Of a stretch of DNA of 13,162 nucleotides, positions 1 through 6,836 are shown piece by piece. Numbering within the stretch: the stretch's first letter is position 1; each line of letters starts with the position of its first letter. The translations under genes and the position numbers were made by a program. The notes below the pieces were generated by a model that worked only from the letters and a program-made list of their open reading frames with translations, was not told the origin of the DNA and ran no database searches. Source of the stretch: Aliterella sp. RAGGC_92 (lineage in GTDB: Bacteria > Cyanobacteriota > Cyanobacteriia > Cyanobacteriales > Chroococcidiopsidaceae); NCBI GenBank assembly GCA_030826005.1, contig JAPJOW010000014.1:1-13162 (forward strand). Reading direction: 5' to 3'.

Positions 1-275
1 ACTATCATCAGCAATTGCAGCAGTTATGGAAGTACCAAAAGTTTCCCAAAGCGATCGCTTTAGCAGAAGCTTTAGCAAAACGTTTGCCTCACGACCAGGA
101 CACCAAATCTTGGCAAGCTATTTCTTACTGGCGTTGGGGAAGTTACTTAATTGGTCAAAAGCAAGCAGACAAAGCCCGAATTTTTCTCAAAAAAGCCTTA
201 AATACCGATCCCCATAACCGTCAGTTGTGGTCGCAAGTAGAGCAAGATTTTCGGCGGCTGGAAAAAATCTGGTAA
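1..275 (+). CDS. TPR-like repeat protein, C-terminal part (5' end outside window)
   Basis: The reading frame is open from the left edge (codons start at base 3) to TAA at 273-275, so only about the last 90 residues are visible. A TTG at base 15 lies inside this frame but has no reason to be the true start. The protein is helical and rich in Trp, Lys and Ala. The stretch WGSYLIGQKQADKARIFLKK followed by ALNTDPHN fits the tetratricopeptide (TPR) pattern, with a Gly near position 8, an Ala-rich second helix and an Asp-Pro turn. A TPR-like role would be protein-protein interaction; no enzymatic motif is visible. The moaD-like ATG follows 27 nt after the stop, so the two are probably cotranscribed. 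The identity of the full protein cannot be told from this fragment. Confidence 0.65.
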   Translation, partial: YHQQLQQLWKYQKFPKAIALAEALAKRLPHDQDTKSWQAISYWRWGSYLIGQKQADKARIFLKKALNTDPHNRQLWSQVEQDFRRLEKIW

Positions 276-302
276 CGTGCTACTTATTAAGGATTTTTGT
301 TT

Positions 303-563
303 ATGTCTTCGTTGGTAATTACGGTCACTGTCAAGCTATTTGCGGCATATCAAGAAGCTTATCAACAATCGGAATTGGTTTTAGCCTTTCCCCCCCAAAC
401 TCCAGCAATTGCAGTTTTAGAACGCTTAATTGCCGAGCATCCCGAACTAAAAAAATGGCAAGAACTCACGCGCTTTGGAATCAACTTGCAATTTGTCTCC
501 CCCGATACTCTTTTAGTTGATGGCGATGAAGTAGTGTTAATTCCACCCGTTAGCGGTGGGTAA
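303..563 (+). CDS. MoaD/ThiS family sulfur-carrier protein
   Basis: This is an 86-residue protein with the ubiquitin-like beta-grasp pattern of MoaD: a first strand LVITVTVKLFAAYQEAY, a middle helix around PAIAVLERLIAEHPELKKW, then VDGDEVVLIPPVSGG. The C-terminal Gly-Gly is the tail that is adenylated and thiocarboxylated in the family. MoaD is the small subunit of molybdopterin synthase and donates sulfur to the molybdenum cofactor precursor; ThiS-like relatives serve other sulfur-transfer reactions. No moaE or other cofactor gene is in the window, so the exact pathway is open. The ATG at 303 is chosen over an in-frame TTG at 297 because AAGGA at 289-293 sits 9 nt upstream of it. It probably forms an operon with the TPR-like gene before it. 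Confidence 0.85.
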   Translation: MSSLVITVTVKLFAAYQEAYQQSELVLAFPPQTPAIAVLERLIAEHPELKKWQELTRFGINLQFVSPDTLLVDGDEVVLIPPVSGG

Positions 564-569
564 ATGTAG

Positions 570-598
570 TTGAAGAAATGTAAACTAAAAGATACAAT
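570..598 (+). promoter_or_regulatory. Sigma70-type promoter for the GNAT gene at 623
   Basis: TTGAAG (570-575) and TACAAT (593-598) lie exactly 17 nt apart, a near-consensus -35/-10 pair. Transcription would start near 605, 18 nt before the ATG at 623. That makes the in-frame TTG at 605 an unlikely start codon. The assignment rests on sequence match only. Confidence 0.6.
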
Positions 599-622
599 AA
601 GTTTTTGTCTACACAAAAAACT

Positions 623-1090
623 ATGGATTGCAGCCATATTCAATTTTGCGATCGCAAATCGGTTATCGATCTTATCCAGTTGCAAGCGCTATTTAAGTTA
701 GGAGCATTTTGGGCAAAAGAGCGTACCGTTGAAGACTTAAATATCGCTATTGAAAACAGCGAACCAGTAATTAGTGTTTGGGATCGTCAAAAGCTGATCG
801 GCTTTGCTCGTGCTAATTCTGATGGCATTTATCGTGCGGCAATTTGGGATGTAGTTATTCATCCAGATTATCGCGGGGCAGGATTAGGACGCAAGTTAGT
901 GGAAACTGTTTTAAGCCATCCGCGCATGAATCGAGTAGAGCGAGTTTTCTTAACTACTACTCATCAACAAAGCTTTTACGAAAGAATTGGTTTTGAAGTT
1001 AATTCCAGCACGACAATGGTACTGTACAATCAGCCAATTGCTAAAATTCCGTCAAAAGAAGCGCAGTATCAGGAATTAATCGGGGGATAG
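623..1090 (+). CDS. GNAT family N-acetyltransferase
   Basis: This 155-residue protein has the GNAT acetyl-CoA fold. Motif A is IWDVVIHPDYRGAGLG (residues 74-89), with the R-G-A-G-L-G pyrophosphate-binding loop at 84-89. Motif B is near SFYERIGFEV (residues 117-126). The substrate cannot be read from the sequence. The segment IGFARANSD...AAIWDVVIHPD is strikingly like the second acetyltransferase at 4936-5469 (IGFARATSD...ATIWDVVVHPD), so the two are probably paralogues, this one without the other's N-terminal extension. The ATG at 623 is preferred to TTG at 605 because the likely transcription start falls at about 605. Its last 50 bases overlap the 3' end of the histidine kinase gene on the other strand. 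Confidence 0.88.
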   Translation: MDCSHIQFCDRKSVIDLIQLQALFKLGAFWAKERTVEDLNIAIENSEPVISVWDRQKLIGFARANSDGIYRAAIWDVVIHPDYRGAGLGRKLVETVLSHPRMNRVERVFLTTTHQQSFYERIGFEVNSSTTMVLYNQPIAKIPSKEAQYQELIGG

Positions 1091-2027
1091 AAATAAGTAT
1101 TCGCGTTACTCTAGATTGTTCGCTATCGGTAGGTGCAGGCACAATTTCTAATTTACCCTGCATAACTTCTAAGAGCGTTTGATTAAGTAATAAAGTAAGT
1201 CCTGGTGGAGTTTTGTTTAGGGTAGATGCCGATAATTCTTCTTGGCTGCCAATACTTTGATAAATTGATTCTAAGTAAGAACGATCCGACGATCGCATCA
1301 AATCGATCGGATCGTTCCAATCAGCAACAGCTAGGGGTGCATCTATACAAATTTGAATCAACTTACTTTCTGGAACTAGCCGAACAGACAATTCAAAAGT
1401 TCCACCATCTTCGATACAAACCATAGCTGCATCCATAAGACTAAGAATTATTTGCCGCAACCACCGAGGATCGGCTAATACATAAATTTCTGAAGCCGGA
1501 GGAGATAGTTGGAGCTTGTGGCGGCGATTGGCTACAACCATCCGCGTAATATTACAAACTTCTTCTAAAACAAAGCTTAATTGTAGGGGTTGAATTTCTA
1601 ACTTATTACTACCATGCTCGATTCTGGCAACATTTAAAACTTCATCTATTAGCTTGACTAACTGCAACGCCGCTTCATGAGCTTGGGCAATAAATTTGCG
1701 TTCTTCTGCGCGATCGTCGCATAGATCCGACAAAATCAACTGATGCAAACCAATAATGTTACTCAGAGGCGATCGCAATTCGTGGGAAGTACGCGCCAAA
1801 AAGCCGCCTTTAAACTGACTCATTTGCTGCGCCATCAAGTAAGCTAATCGAGTTTGCTGCAAAGCCGCGCTCAAGTTGTTTTCCTCGGTAGGCGCAGCTA
1901 ATTGTTGCGAACTAGCAGTTTTGACATTAGTTGAGGGGATACTGACGAATTTTGGCGGGAATAACCAACGACTTCCTAACCCAACTCCTAGCCCCGTTGC
2001 TAAATACACCCAGTTAATCAAATCCAT
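1041..2027 (-). CDS. Membrane-anchored histidine kinase-like protein with degenerate ATPase domain
   Basis: This 328-residue protein has one hydrophobic N-terminal segment (about 4-23), a short linker, then a HisKA dimerisation domain with the phospho-acceptor box LARTSHELRSPLSNIIGLHQ (His82). The HATPase region is recognisable but eroded. The N-box reads RQIILSLMDAAM (191-202), with Ser and Ala where the two Asn usually stand. The G1 position reads IDAPLA instead of DTGIGI. The G2-like region PPGLTLLL keeps little glycine. There is no extracellular sensor domain. It may be a pseudokinase or scaffold that still dimerises, or a phosphotransfer partner. It starts 2 nt after the upstream Sua5/YrdC family stop, so it is the last gene of the tic22-prmC run. 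No response regulator is nearby. Confidence 0.82.
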   Translation of the reverse strand: MDLINWVYLATGLGVGLGSRWLFPPKFVSIPSTNVKTASSQQLAAPTEENNLSAALQQTRLAYLMAQQMSQFKGGFLARTSHELRSPLSNIIGLHQLILSDLCDDRAEERKFIAQAHEAALQLVKLIDEVLNVARIEHGSNKLEIQPLQLSFVLEEVCNITRMVVANRRHKLQLSPPASEIYVLADPRWLRQIILSLMDAAMVCIEDGGTFELSVRLVPESKLIQICIDAPLAVADWNDPIDLMRSSDRSYLESIYQSIGSQEELSASTLNKTPPGLTLLLNQTLLEVMQGKLEIVPAPTDSEQSRVTRILISIPRLIPDTALLLTEF

Positions 2028-2029
2028 AA

Positions 2030-2638
2030 TTAATTTTTTAGATCGAGCGCAGACTCTAACTTAACCGCTCCCAATCGTAAAATCTGCCAATTGTTACCAA
2101 TCCACTTAATTACTGTAGAGGGGATCGCACTTGCTGGCTGCTGCAATGCTGCGGTAGGTAATAAAGTTAAAACATCGGGAAACTCGGCTTCAATTTCACT
2201 CATTGTTTGCAATGGTGGATGTCCCGACTTATTAGCGCTAGTAGTCGCCAGCGCCCCTGTACGAGACAAAATCGCGATCGCCGTTTCATGATTTGGGACG
2301 CGCAACCCAACAGTCCTAGGATGAGTTGCTAGATTAATTTCCTTGGGTACGCGATCGCTGGCGGGAAGTACCATTGTTACCGCACCGGGCCAGTAAGTTG
2401 CAGCTACTTGTTGCCAAACGGCTAATTCTTCGCTACTACCGCTAACAAAAGACCATAAATCTGTAGCACGAGCCGCCATTAAAATTAGTGGTTTATCTTG
2501 ACTGCGCTGCTTTGCTGTAAAAATCAGTGGCGATTTTTGGGGCAAAGCTGCCAAAGCTGGAACTGTATCGGTGGGAAAACTAACTATTTTACCACTCAGA
2601 ACTCCCTCTACCAGGTCTTGCAGCGTTCCTTGTGTCAT
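2030..2638 (-). CDS. Sua5/YciO/YrdC family (L-threonylcarbamoyladenylate synthase-like)
   Basis: This 202-residue protein is the length of the single-domain YrdC/TsaC type rather than the longer Sua5. Family marks are FPTDT (21-25), KQRSQDKP (43-50), WPGAVTMVLP (83-92), VGLRVPNH (110-117), TSANKSG (133-139) and PSTVI (173-177). Family members make threonylcarbamoyl-AMP from threonine, bicarbonate and ATP, the first step of t6A formation at tRNA position 37. TsaD, which transfers the group to tRNA, is encoded at 6837-7877 in this window. Cyanobacteria can carry more than one YrdC-like paralogue, so a YciO-like role is possible. It lies 20 nt after prmC and 2 nt before the kinase gene. No strong Shine-Dalgarno site is visible. 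Confidence 0.88.
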   Translation of the reverse strand: MTQGTLQDLVEGVLSGKIVSFPTDTVPALAALPQKSPLIFTAKQRSQDKPLILMAARATDLWSFVSGSSEELAVWQQVAATYWPGAVTMVLPASDRVPKEINLATHPRTVGLRVPNHETAIAILSRTGALATTSANKSGHPPLQTMSEIEAEFPDVLTLLPTAALQQPASAIPSTVIKWIGNNWQILRLGAVKLESALDLKN

Positions 2639-2658
2639 TTTTGGCTTAATTCAACGAT

Positions 2659-3570
2659 TTATATATTTTTTAGCTGCGCTAGGGCAAAACGTTCAATACC
2701 TGCTAAATCGGTATGAATTGAAATATTAGTATAACAATTGCGATCGCCTAGCAACGCTGTAACAATTTCTGCTTGTCCTGCCATCATTTCCACCAACCAC
2801 ACGCCCCCAGGTTGTAAATAGTCGGGTGCAGTTTCAACTAAATAGCGCAAGCAATCTAAGCCATCTTCGCCGCCATCTAAAGCGAGCTTTGGTTCGTGCT
2901 GGGCAACTTCTGGTTGTAGCTGCGCTATAGAAGCGCTAGGAATATAAGGCGGATTAGACACCATACCGCTTAATTTCCCCTTCAAAGGTGCTAGGGGCTG
3001 CCACCAAGACCCTTGATAGAATTTGAGGCGATTTATCAAGCCTAAACTTTGAGCATTAGCGATCGCAATTGCCAATGCTTGGCTACTGCAATCGACAGCG
3101 TGGATTTGAGCTATTGGAAATGCTTCCGCAAGTCCCAATCCAATAGCTCCACTCCCCGTCCCTAAGTCTGCCCACTGTCCTTGTGCCAGTGGGAGAGGGC
3201 TATTTTTCGCTGCCATGACCGCTAGATCGATTAATTGCTCTGTTTCTGGACGGGGAATCAGTACTGCTGGAGAAACTGCTAATTTGAAGTTTCGCCAACC
3301 TACAACTCCAGCAATGTACTGAACTGGCAAGCGATCGCTTAACCTTTTTTGCCACAATCTATCTAAGTCTTCGATATCTAGCTGTAGGGGAATTTGGGGT
3401 AAATTCCGAAATGTCTCAAGGCGTAGGGTTAATCGTTCTAGTCCGGCTACTTCTTGCAAGAGCCAGTCTAGTTCGCTTGGCGAGACATTGGCGGCAATTC
3501 CAGCCTGAACTGCTGTTTTGCGCCAGTGCCAGAGTTTTTCCCCCGAAACCGACCGCAGCTTTAGATTCAT
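2659..3570 (-). CDS. prmC: Peptide chain release factor N5-glutamine methyltransferase
   Basis: This 303-residue protein has the two-part PrmC/HemK layout. The N-terminal helical domain (about 1-85) ends in QYIAGVVGWRNFKLAVSPAV. The Rossmann methyltransferase domain carries IPRPETE (105-111), the SAM-binding DLGTGSG (135-141), an acidic end of strand 2 (AVDCSS, 158-163) and the catalytic NPPY (206-209), which holds the target glutamine. PrmC methylates the Gln of the GGQ loop in release factors RF1 and RF2 and so speeds termination. The start at 3570 is 9 nt after the tic22 stop, too close for a separate promoter, so prmC is expected to be translated from the tic22 transcript. Confidence 0.95.
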   Translation of the reverse strand: MNLKLRSVSGEKLWHWRKTAVQAGIAANVSPSELDWLLQEVAGLERLTLRLETFRNLPQIPLQLDIEDLDRLWQKRLSDRLPVQYIAGVVGWRNFKLAVSPAVLIPRPETEQLIDLAVMAAKNSPLPLAQGQWADLGTGSGAIGLGLAEAFPIAQIHAVDCSSQALAIAIANAQSLGLINRLKFYQGSWWQPLAPLKGKLSGMVSNPPYIPSASIAQLQPEVAQHEPKLALDGGEDGLDCLRYLVETAPDYLQPGGVWLVEMMAGQAEIVTALLGDRNCYTNISIHTDLAGIERFALAQLKNI

Positions 3571-3579
3571 CGAGCCGAC

Positions 3580-4362
3580 TTATTTTTTACGTTGTTGAGC
3601 GGGACGAGCTTGTTGACCTCCGGCGGGTTGGAGACTGCGAACAAAATCAATTGATTCTTTGGGCGGAACTAACATAATTTGATCTAACTGGTTGTCGTTG
3701 CGACTTTGCATAGTTTGAATTACGCCTTCTAAGTTCACAACTTGAATTTGAACCGTTGATGCCAAATCTGGTTGCTGCTTTTTGAAGCGCTCTAACATTG
3801 TTTGCAATTCTTCTTTGTTGAAAAAGAAGGGAATAACTTGTTTATCGGCTTGTTTTACCGTTAAGTAGCCTTGCTCTTTACCAGCTTTAGCCACAAATAG
3901 CGGCGTTCCCTGAAACTTTTTCTCATCTTGACCTGATTGCTTGAGTATCGCCATTGCTGCGTCTACTTGTTGCTTGGCGGGTACGTAAGCAAAGTCTAAG
4001 GAGTTGGGCTTGTTTCCACTTGCTTGATCTAACTTGTAGACTTCGCCCAAAGATACGGGAACTACCCGGACGCTTTTAGCAAGTTCGGGGTTTTTTGTTT
4101 TGAGTTGATTTACAAACGCTTCCGCATCCTTTTGATTGATAAATACTCCTGCAACCCCCCCTTGTTTTTGGTTTTCGCTATTAGAAGCAACTAGCGGCGC
4201 TCCTTTGGCATCGGTGATTGTAAATACAGGTATAGGACCTAGCTTTTGGACAATTTGCTCTTGGGGCATAGCGATCGCGCTTAGAGTGCCAATAATTGCC
4301 GAGCCAACTACGGCGCTGCTAACTATTCCTAATTTTGCGATCGAGCTAAATATTGCTTTCAT
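3580..4362 (-). CDS. tic22: Tic22 family protein
   Basis: This 260-residue exported protein starts with a signal-like segment: a basic N-terminus MKAIFSSIAK, a hydrophobic core to about residue 28, and a likely cleavage near SAIA-MPQ. The mature part shows the Tic22 repeat-like pattern: IPVFTITDAKGAPL, GVFINQKDAEAFVNQLK, then TPLFVAKAG...VIPFFFNKEELQTMLERFK. Plastid Tic22 works in the intermembrane space during protein import. Cyanobacterial homologues act in the periplasm and are linked to Omp85-dependent outer-membrane biogenesis. The C-terminus is Gln/Pro-rich and basic. The ATG at 4362 is chosen over the upstream in-frame ATG at 4401 because AGGAG lies 5 nt before it and because the signal sequence begins there. 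It is the first gene of the tic22-prmC-Sua5/YrdC-kinase run. Confidence 0.88.
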   Translation of the reverse strand: MKAIFSSIAKLGIVSSAVVGSAIIGTLSAIAMPQEQIVQKLGPIPVFTITDAKGAPLVASNSENQKQGGVAGVFINQKDAEAFVNQLKTKNPELAKSVRVVPVSLGEVYKLDQASGNKPNSLDFAYVPAKQQVDAAMAILKQSGQDEKKFQGTPLFVAKAGKEQGYLTVKQADKQVIPFFFNKEELQTMLERFKKQQPDLASTVQIQVVNLEGVIQTMQSRNDNQLDQIMLVPPKESIDFVRSLQPAGGQQARPAQQRKK

Positions 4363-4401
4363 GAATACTCCTGGCATCAGTAGCCAATTATTTTGCGTCA
4401 A

Positions 4402-4778
4402 ACAGTTATCTTACTTACTATTGGTTCGATGTGATGGGGAGGAACAATTTATGTGAGTTATTTTATCGTTCATTCTTGTTTTTGCACGCTTTATCTAATT
4501 TTTTTTATTAACCTCCCGATAAATTCTGACAATCGATAGCACATTTTCTAACTCGATTGCTTGAAATAAAATTTTTTTTCGGTAAGTTTGCCAATTAATG
4601 ACAAATTAAGCTAAATATTAGCTATTTTTTTTTAGCTGACGCGATATGATTAGCGATCGTTCCTAGCTCCACAAAAATATTTAAAGTAAATTGCCAATTT
4701 TATTAATTGAATTGCTTTAATACTTTTATTGACATCAAAAGTTCTATCTGCTTGTCCGTTCAATATAATATTTACCAA
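4402..4778. other. AT-rich spacer without a supported gene
   Basis: This spacer lies upstream of tic22 and downstream of tRNA-Pro. It is rich in A/T runs. I see no plausible protein gene in either strand. It should hold the tic22 promoter, but no convincing -35/-10 pair could be chosen. The only clear structure is the plus-strand terminator-like hairpin at 4609-4633. Confidence 0.5.
4609..4633 (+). terminator. Terminator-like hairpin with T9 and no known upstream gene
   Basis: AGCTAA (4609-4614) pairs perfectly with TTAGCT (4618-4623) across a 3-nt loop, followed by A and nine T (4625-4633). The polarity suits a plus-strand transcript, but the nearest plus-strand gene upstream ends at 1090. 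The stem is short, so it may be chance in AT-rich DNA. Confidence 0.35.
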
Positions 4779-4852
4779 TCGGGATGACAGGATTTGAACC
4801 TGCGACATCCTGCTCCCAAAGCAGGCGCGCTACCAAGCTGCGCTACATCCCG
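4779..4852 (-). tRNA. tRNA-Pro (anticodon UGG)
   Basis: Read on the minus strand, the gene runs from 4852 to 4779, 74 nt. The acceptor stem CGGGATG/CATCCCG is fully paired. The D-arm is GCGC-AGCTTGGTA-GCGC. The anticodon arm is CCTGC-TTTGGGA-GCAGG with UGG at the anticodon position. The T-arm is GCAGG-TTCAAAT-CCTGT with one G-U pair. The discriminator base is A, and no CCA is encoded after it, so CCA must be added enzymatically. UGG reads CCA and usually other proline codons. Confidence 0.97.
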
Positions 4853-4894
4853 GATACAATTTAATCTCGTACACTAACTTAACACAGAGTTGCA

Positions 4895-4903
4895 ATTATA
4901 ACA
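4895..4903 (-). promoter_or_regulatory. Extended -10 promoter for tRNA-Pro
   Basis: On the minus strand TGT directly precedes TATAAT, an extended -10 element, about 43 nt before the mature tRNA 5' end. No good -35 box is visible at the usual distance, which fits an extended -10 promoter. It lies between the GNAT stop (4936) and the tRNA, so the tRNA can be made independently of that gene. Confidence 0.5.
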
Positions 4904-4935
4904 AATTTGCATTTTGTTGCCTAGGATAAATTAAT

Positions 4936-5469
4936 TTAACTAGGATACCAAAACATACCTTTAATTCCTTCCGGGTCGGCAGTAAAGCCTAAACCGCGAT
5001 AAAAATCGACAACTTGAGGATCGGCAAACAAAGTTACGTTACTAATATCTTCGCTCCTGAGCTTTTTAATCATATATTTCATCATGGCTTTGCCCAGACC
5101 TTTGCCTTGAAAATCTGGGTGAACGACTACGTCCCAAATAGTGGCATTAAAGGCATGATCGGAAGTGGCACGAGCAAAGCCTATCAAACGTTTTCCCGTC
5201 CCGCGCACCTCCCACATAGAGGCAACAAGGAAACTAAATTCGATCGCTTTTTTGACCTTGCGTAAAGGACGACGCGACCAACCGACCGCATCGCAAAGTT
5301 CTTCTAATTCATACAGATCGATATTGCGATCGCTACTGAACACAATTGTGCGATCGCCATTGGGAGAAAAACCGCCTACAGCTTCAAGGGCTGTATAATC
5401 TTCGCCCGATGTTGTCTTGGTTTCAGTGGTAGTTTCAGCACCGTTAAACCAGCTTTTCCAAAAACCCAT
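4936..5469 (-). CDS. GNAT acetyltransferase of the Ycf52/plastid NSI-like type
   Basis: This 177-residue protein has a short polar N-terminus and then RTIVFSSDRNIDLYELEELC (40-59), typical of the group found in red-algal plastid genomes as ycf52 and in plants as the plastid acetyltransferase NSI/GNAT2, also described as serotonin N-acetyltransferase. Motif A is IWDVVVHPDFQGKGLG (111-126), with Q-G-K-G-L-G binding acetyl-CoA. The C-terminal part has DFYRGLGFTADPEGIKGMFW. Family members acetylate lysines or N-termini, and a small amine substrate has been reported for cyanobacterial and plant forms; the sequence does not decide. The first residues MGFWKSWF look amphipathic. No strong Shine-Dalgarno site precedes the ATG at 5469. 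The likely paralogue is at 623-1090. Confidence 0.9.
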   Translation of the reverse strand: MGFWKSWFNGAETTTETKTTSGEDYTALEAVGGFSPNGDRTIVFSSDRNIDLYELEELCDAVGWSRRPLRKVKKAIEFSFLVASMWEVRGTGKRLIGFARATSDHAFNATIWDVVVHPDFQGKGLGKAMMKYMIKKLRSEDISNVTLFADPQVVDFYRGLGFTADPEGIKGMFWYPS

Positions 5470-5852
5470 GCCAACGTGGTTCGATTAGTAAACTTATCTG
5501 ACTAAATTGGCTAGTAAAAATAAAGCGCCAAGCAAATAGCAAAGCTTTATCCTCGGTATAAAAGCAAATAAATAGAAAAATTGAATTTTTCTGCTCTAAA
5601 AGACAAAATAGATCCTTAGAAGCCAATGTGCTTTTACCTAACCATTCTCAACTCTAACACTTTGTTAACAGTCCGATAAGAAATGGGGATCGATTTATTG
5701 CGATTACAAAACTTAAAATAAATATTATTGCGGCAAAGCGCGATCGCGCTTGCGGGCATTTTAGTACGCAATCTGAGGCGGGACGATGGTGAGATTAGTG
5801 CCTTTTTCATCCTAGTTTCAAAGCGGAGGGATGTTAAGGATAGGATATTATC
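5470..5852. other. Divergent spacer between the GNAT and hydrolase genes
   Basis: These 383 bases separate two divergent genes and should hold both promoters. I could not choose a convincing -35/-10 pair for either. Minus-strand open frames exist here, but their composition and their overlap with the hydrolase start argue against them. One HIP1 octamer lies at 5740. Confidence 0.5.
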
Positions 5853-6806
5853 ATGGCAACTATTGAAATTTCGGGAATTGAACATAGCTACGAACTGACA
5901 GGCGTTGCGTCAAGTTCTCCTACCTTAGTTTTTGTACACGGGTGGCTGTTAAGTCGTGGATACTGGCAACCATTGATCGAGCGTTTAGCCCCAGATTACC
6001 AGTGCCTAGCTTACGATTTGCGTGGATTCGGTCAATCTTTGAGCGGCTTAACTCCAGAAGAAAAAACTAAGTTACCGAATAATATTATTCCCACTGCTCC
6101 AGATGCTTCAAACGCCACAAAAAAGAATATTACCTCAGCATTTTCAAATACTTCCCAACCTCCCAATTGCTACACGGCGGCGGCTTACGCGGACGATTTA
6201 TTAATTTTGCTAGAAAGATTGAATATTGGTAATGCGTGGCTAATTGGTCATTCCCTAGGAGCTACGGTAGCATTATGGGCTGCCGAGAGGCATAGTACCC
6301 AAATAAAAGGAGTAATTTGTATTAATGCGGGTGGGGGAGTATATCTTAAAGAAGCTTTTGAGCAGTTTCGTTCTGCCGGTCAGCAGTTAGTAAAAATTCG
6401 TCCCCGTTGGCTATGCTATCTACCTTTGATCGATTTAATATTTACCCGCGCCAACGTAGTTAATCCTATCGCTCGTCAGTGGGGGCGGCAAAGGGTAATT
6501 GATTTTGTAATGGCTAATCCCGAAGCCGCTTTAGGCACGCTTTTAGACTCAACCACAGAAGAAGAAGTCAATCGCTTACCCTCCCTAGTTTCTCAGCTAT
6601 CACAGCCTGTTTATTTCTTCGCCGGGCAGCAAGACCAAATTATGGAGTCAAAATATGTCCGTCATTTGGCAAGCTTTCACCCGTTGTTTCAAACAAGTCA
6701 AAGTAATGTCTTAGAAATTCCTAATTGCGGACATTTGGCAATGCTAGAACAAACCGATACAGTCGCTACAGAAATTCGTTCTATTTTGGCACGTCACCAG
6801 AGCTAG
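5853..6806 (+). CDS. Alpha/beta hydrolase
   Basis: This 317-residue protein has the alpha/beta hydrolase layout. LVFVHGW (25-31) forms the oxyanion-hole strand and turn, and YDLRGFGQS (54-62) follows. The nucleophile elbow is GHSLGA with Ser134. The likely acid is Asp261 in FAGQQDQI, and the base is His294 in NCGHLAM. A polar Ser/Thr/Asn/Pro-rich insert of about 40 residues (64-107) separates the second strand region from the ADDLLILLERL helix that precedes the nucleophile; it looks like a flexible insertion. The substrate is unknown, and no signal peptide is seen. The ATG at 5853 follows AAGGA (5836-5840) and AGGAT (5842-5846). The TAG stop forms the first bases of the hairpin at 6804-6830. 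Confidence 0.9.
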   Translation: MATIEISGIEHSYELTGVASSSPTLVFVHGWLLSRGYWQPLIERLAPDYQCLAYDLRGFGQSLSGLTPEEKTKLPNNIIPTAPDASNATKKNITSAFSNTSQPPNCYTAAAYADDLLILLERLNIGNAWLIGHSLGATVALWAAERHSTQIKGVICINAGGGVYLKEAFEQFRSAGQQLVKIRPRWLCYLPLIDLIFTRANVVNPIARQWGRQRVIDFVMANPEAALGTLLDSTTEEEVNRLPSLVSQLSQPVYFFAGQQDQIMESKYVRHLASFHPLFQTSQSNVLEIPNCGHLAMLEQTDTVATEIRSILARHQS

Positions 6807-6830
6807 AGACGTGGCAACGCAACATCTCTA
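6804..6830. repeat. Inverted repeat between convergent hydrolase and tsaD genes
   Basis: TAGAGACGT (6804-6812) pairs with ACATCTCTA (6822-6830) with one mismatch, around a 9-nt loop. The hydrolase stop codon TAG is the first three bases of the stem. The sequence resembles the GTAGAGACGTTGC-type palindromes I recall as dispersed in several cyanobacterial genomes. No T-run follows on either strand, so it is not a classical terminator, but it fills most of the 30-nt gap between convergent genes. Confidence 0.6.
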
Positions 6831-6836
6831 CAATAA

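Noticed and set aside
227..520. Plus-strand open frame overlapping moaD
   Set aside because: It is out of frame with the clear MoaD-like protein and has low-complexity Ser/Arg-rich content.
605..622. TTG start for the first GNAT gene
   Set aside because: The TTGAAG-17-TACAAT promoter places the transcription start at about base 605, so the ATG at 623 is the better start.
5634..5885. Small basic minus-strand protein gene upstream of the hydrolase
   Set aside because: The longest form overlaps the hydrolase start. A shorter form from ATG near 5811 has only a weak GGA and resembles no family I know. It would need conservation in relatives to be accepted.
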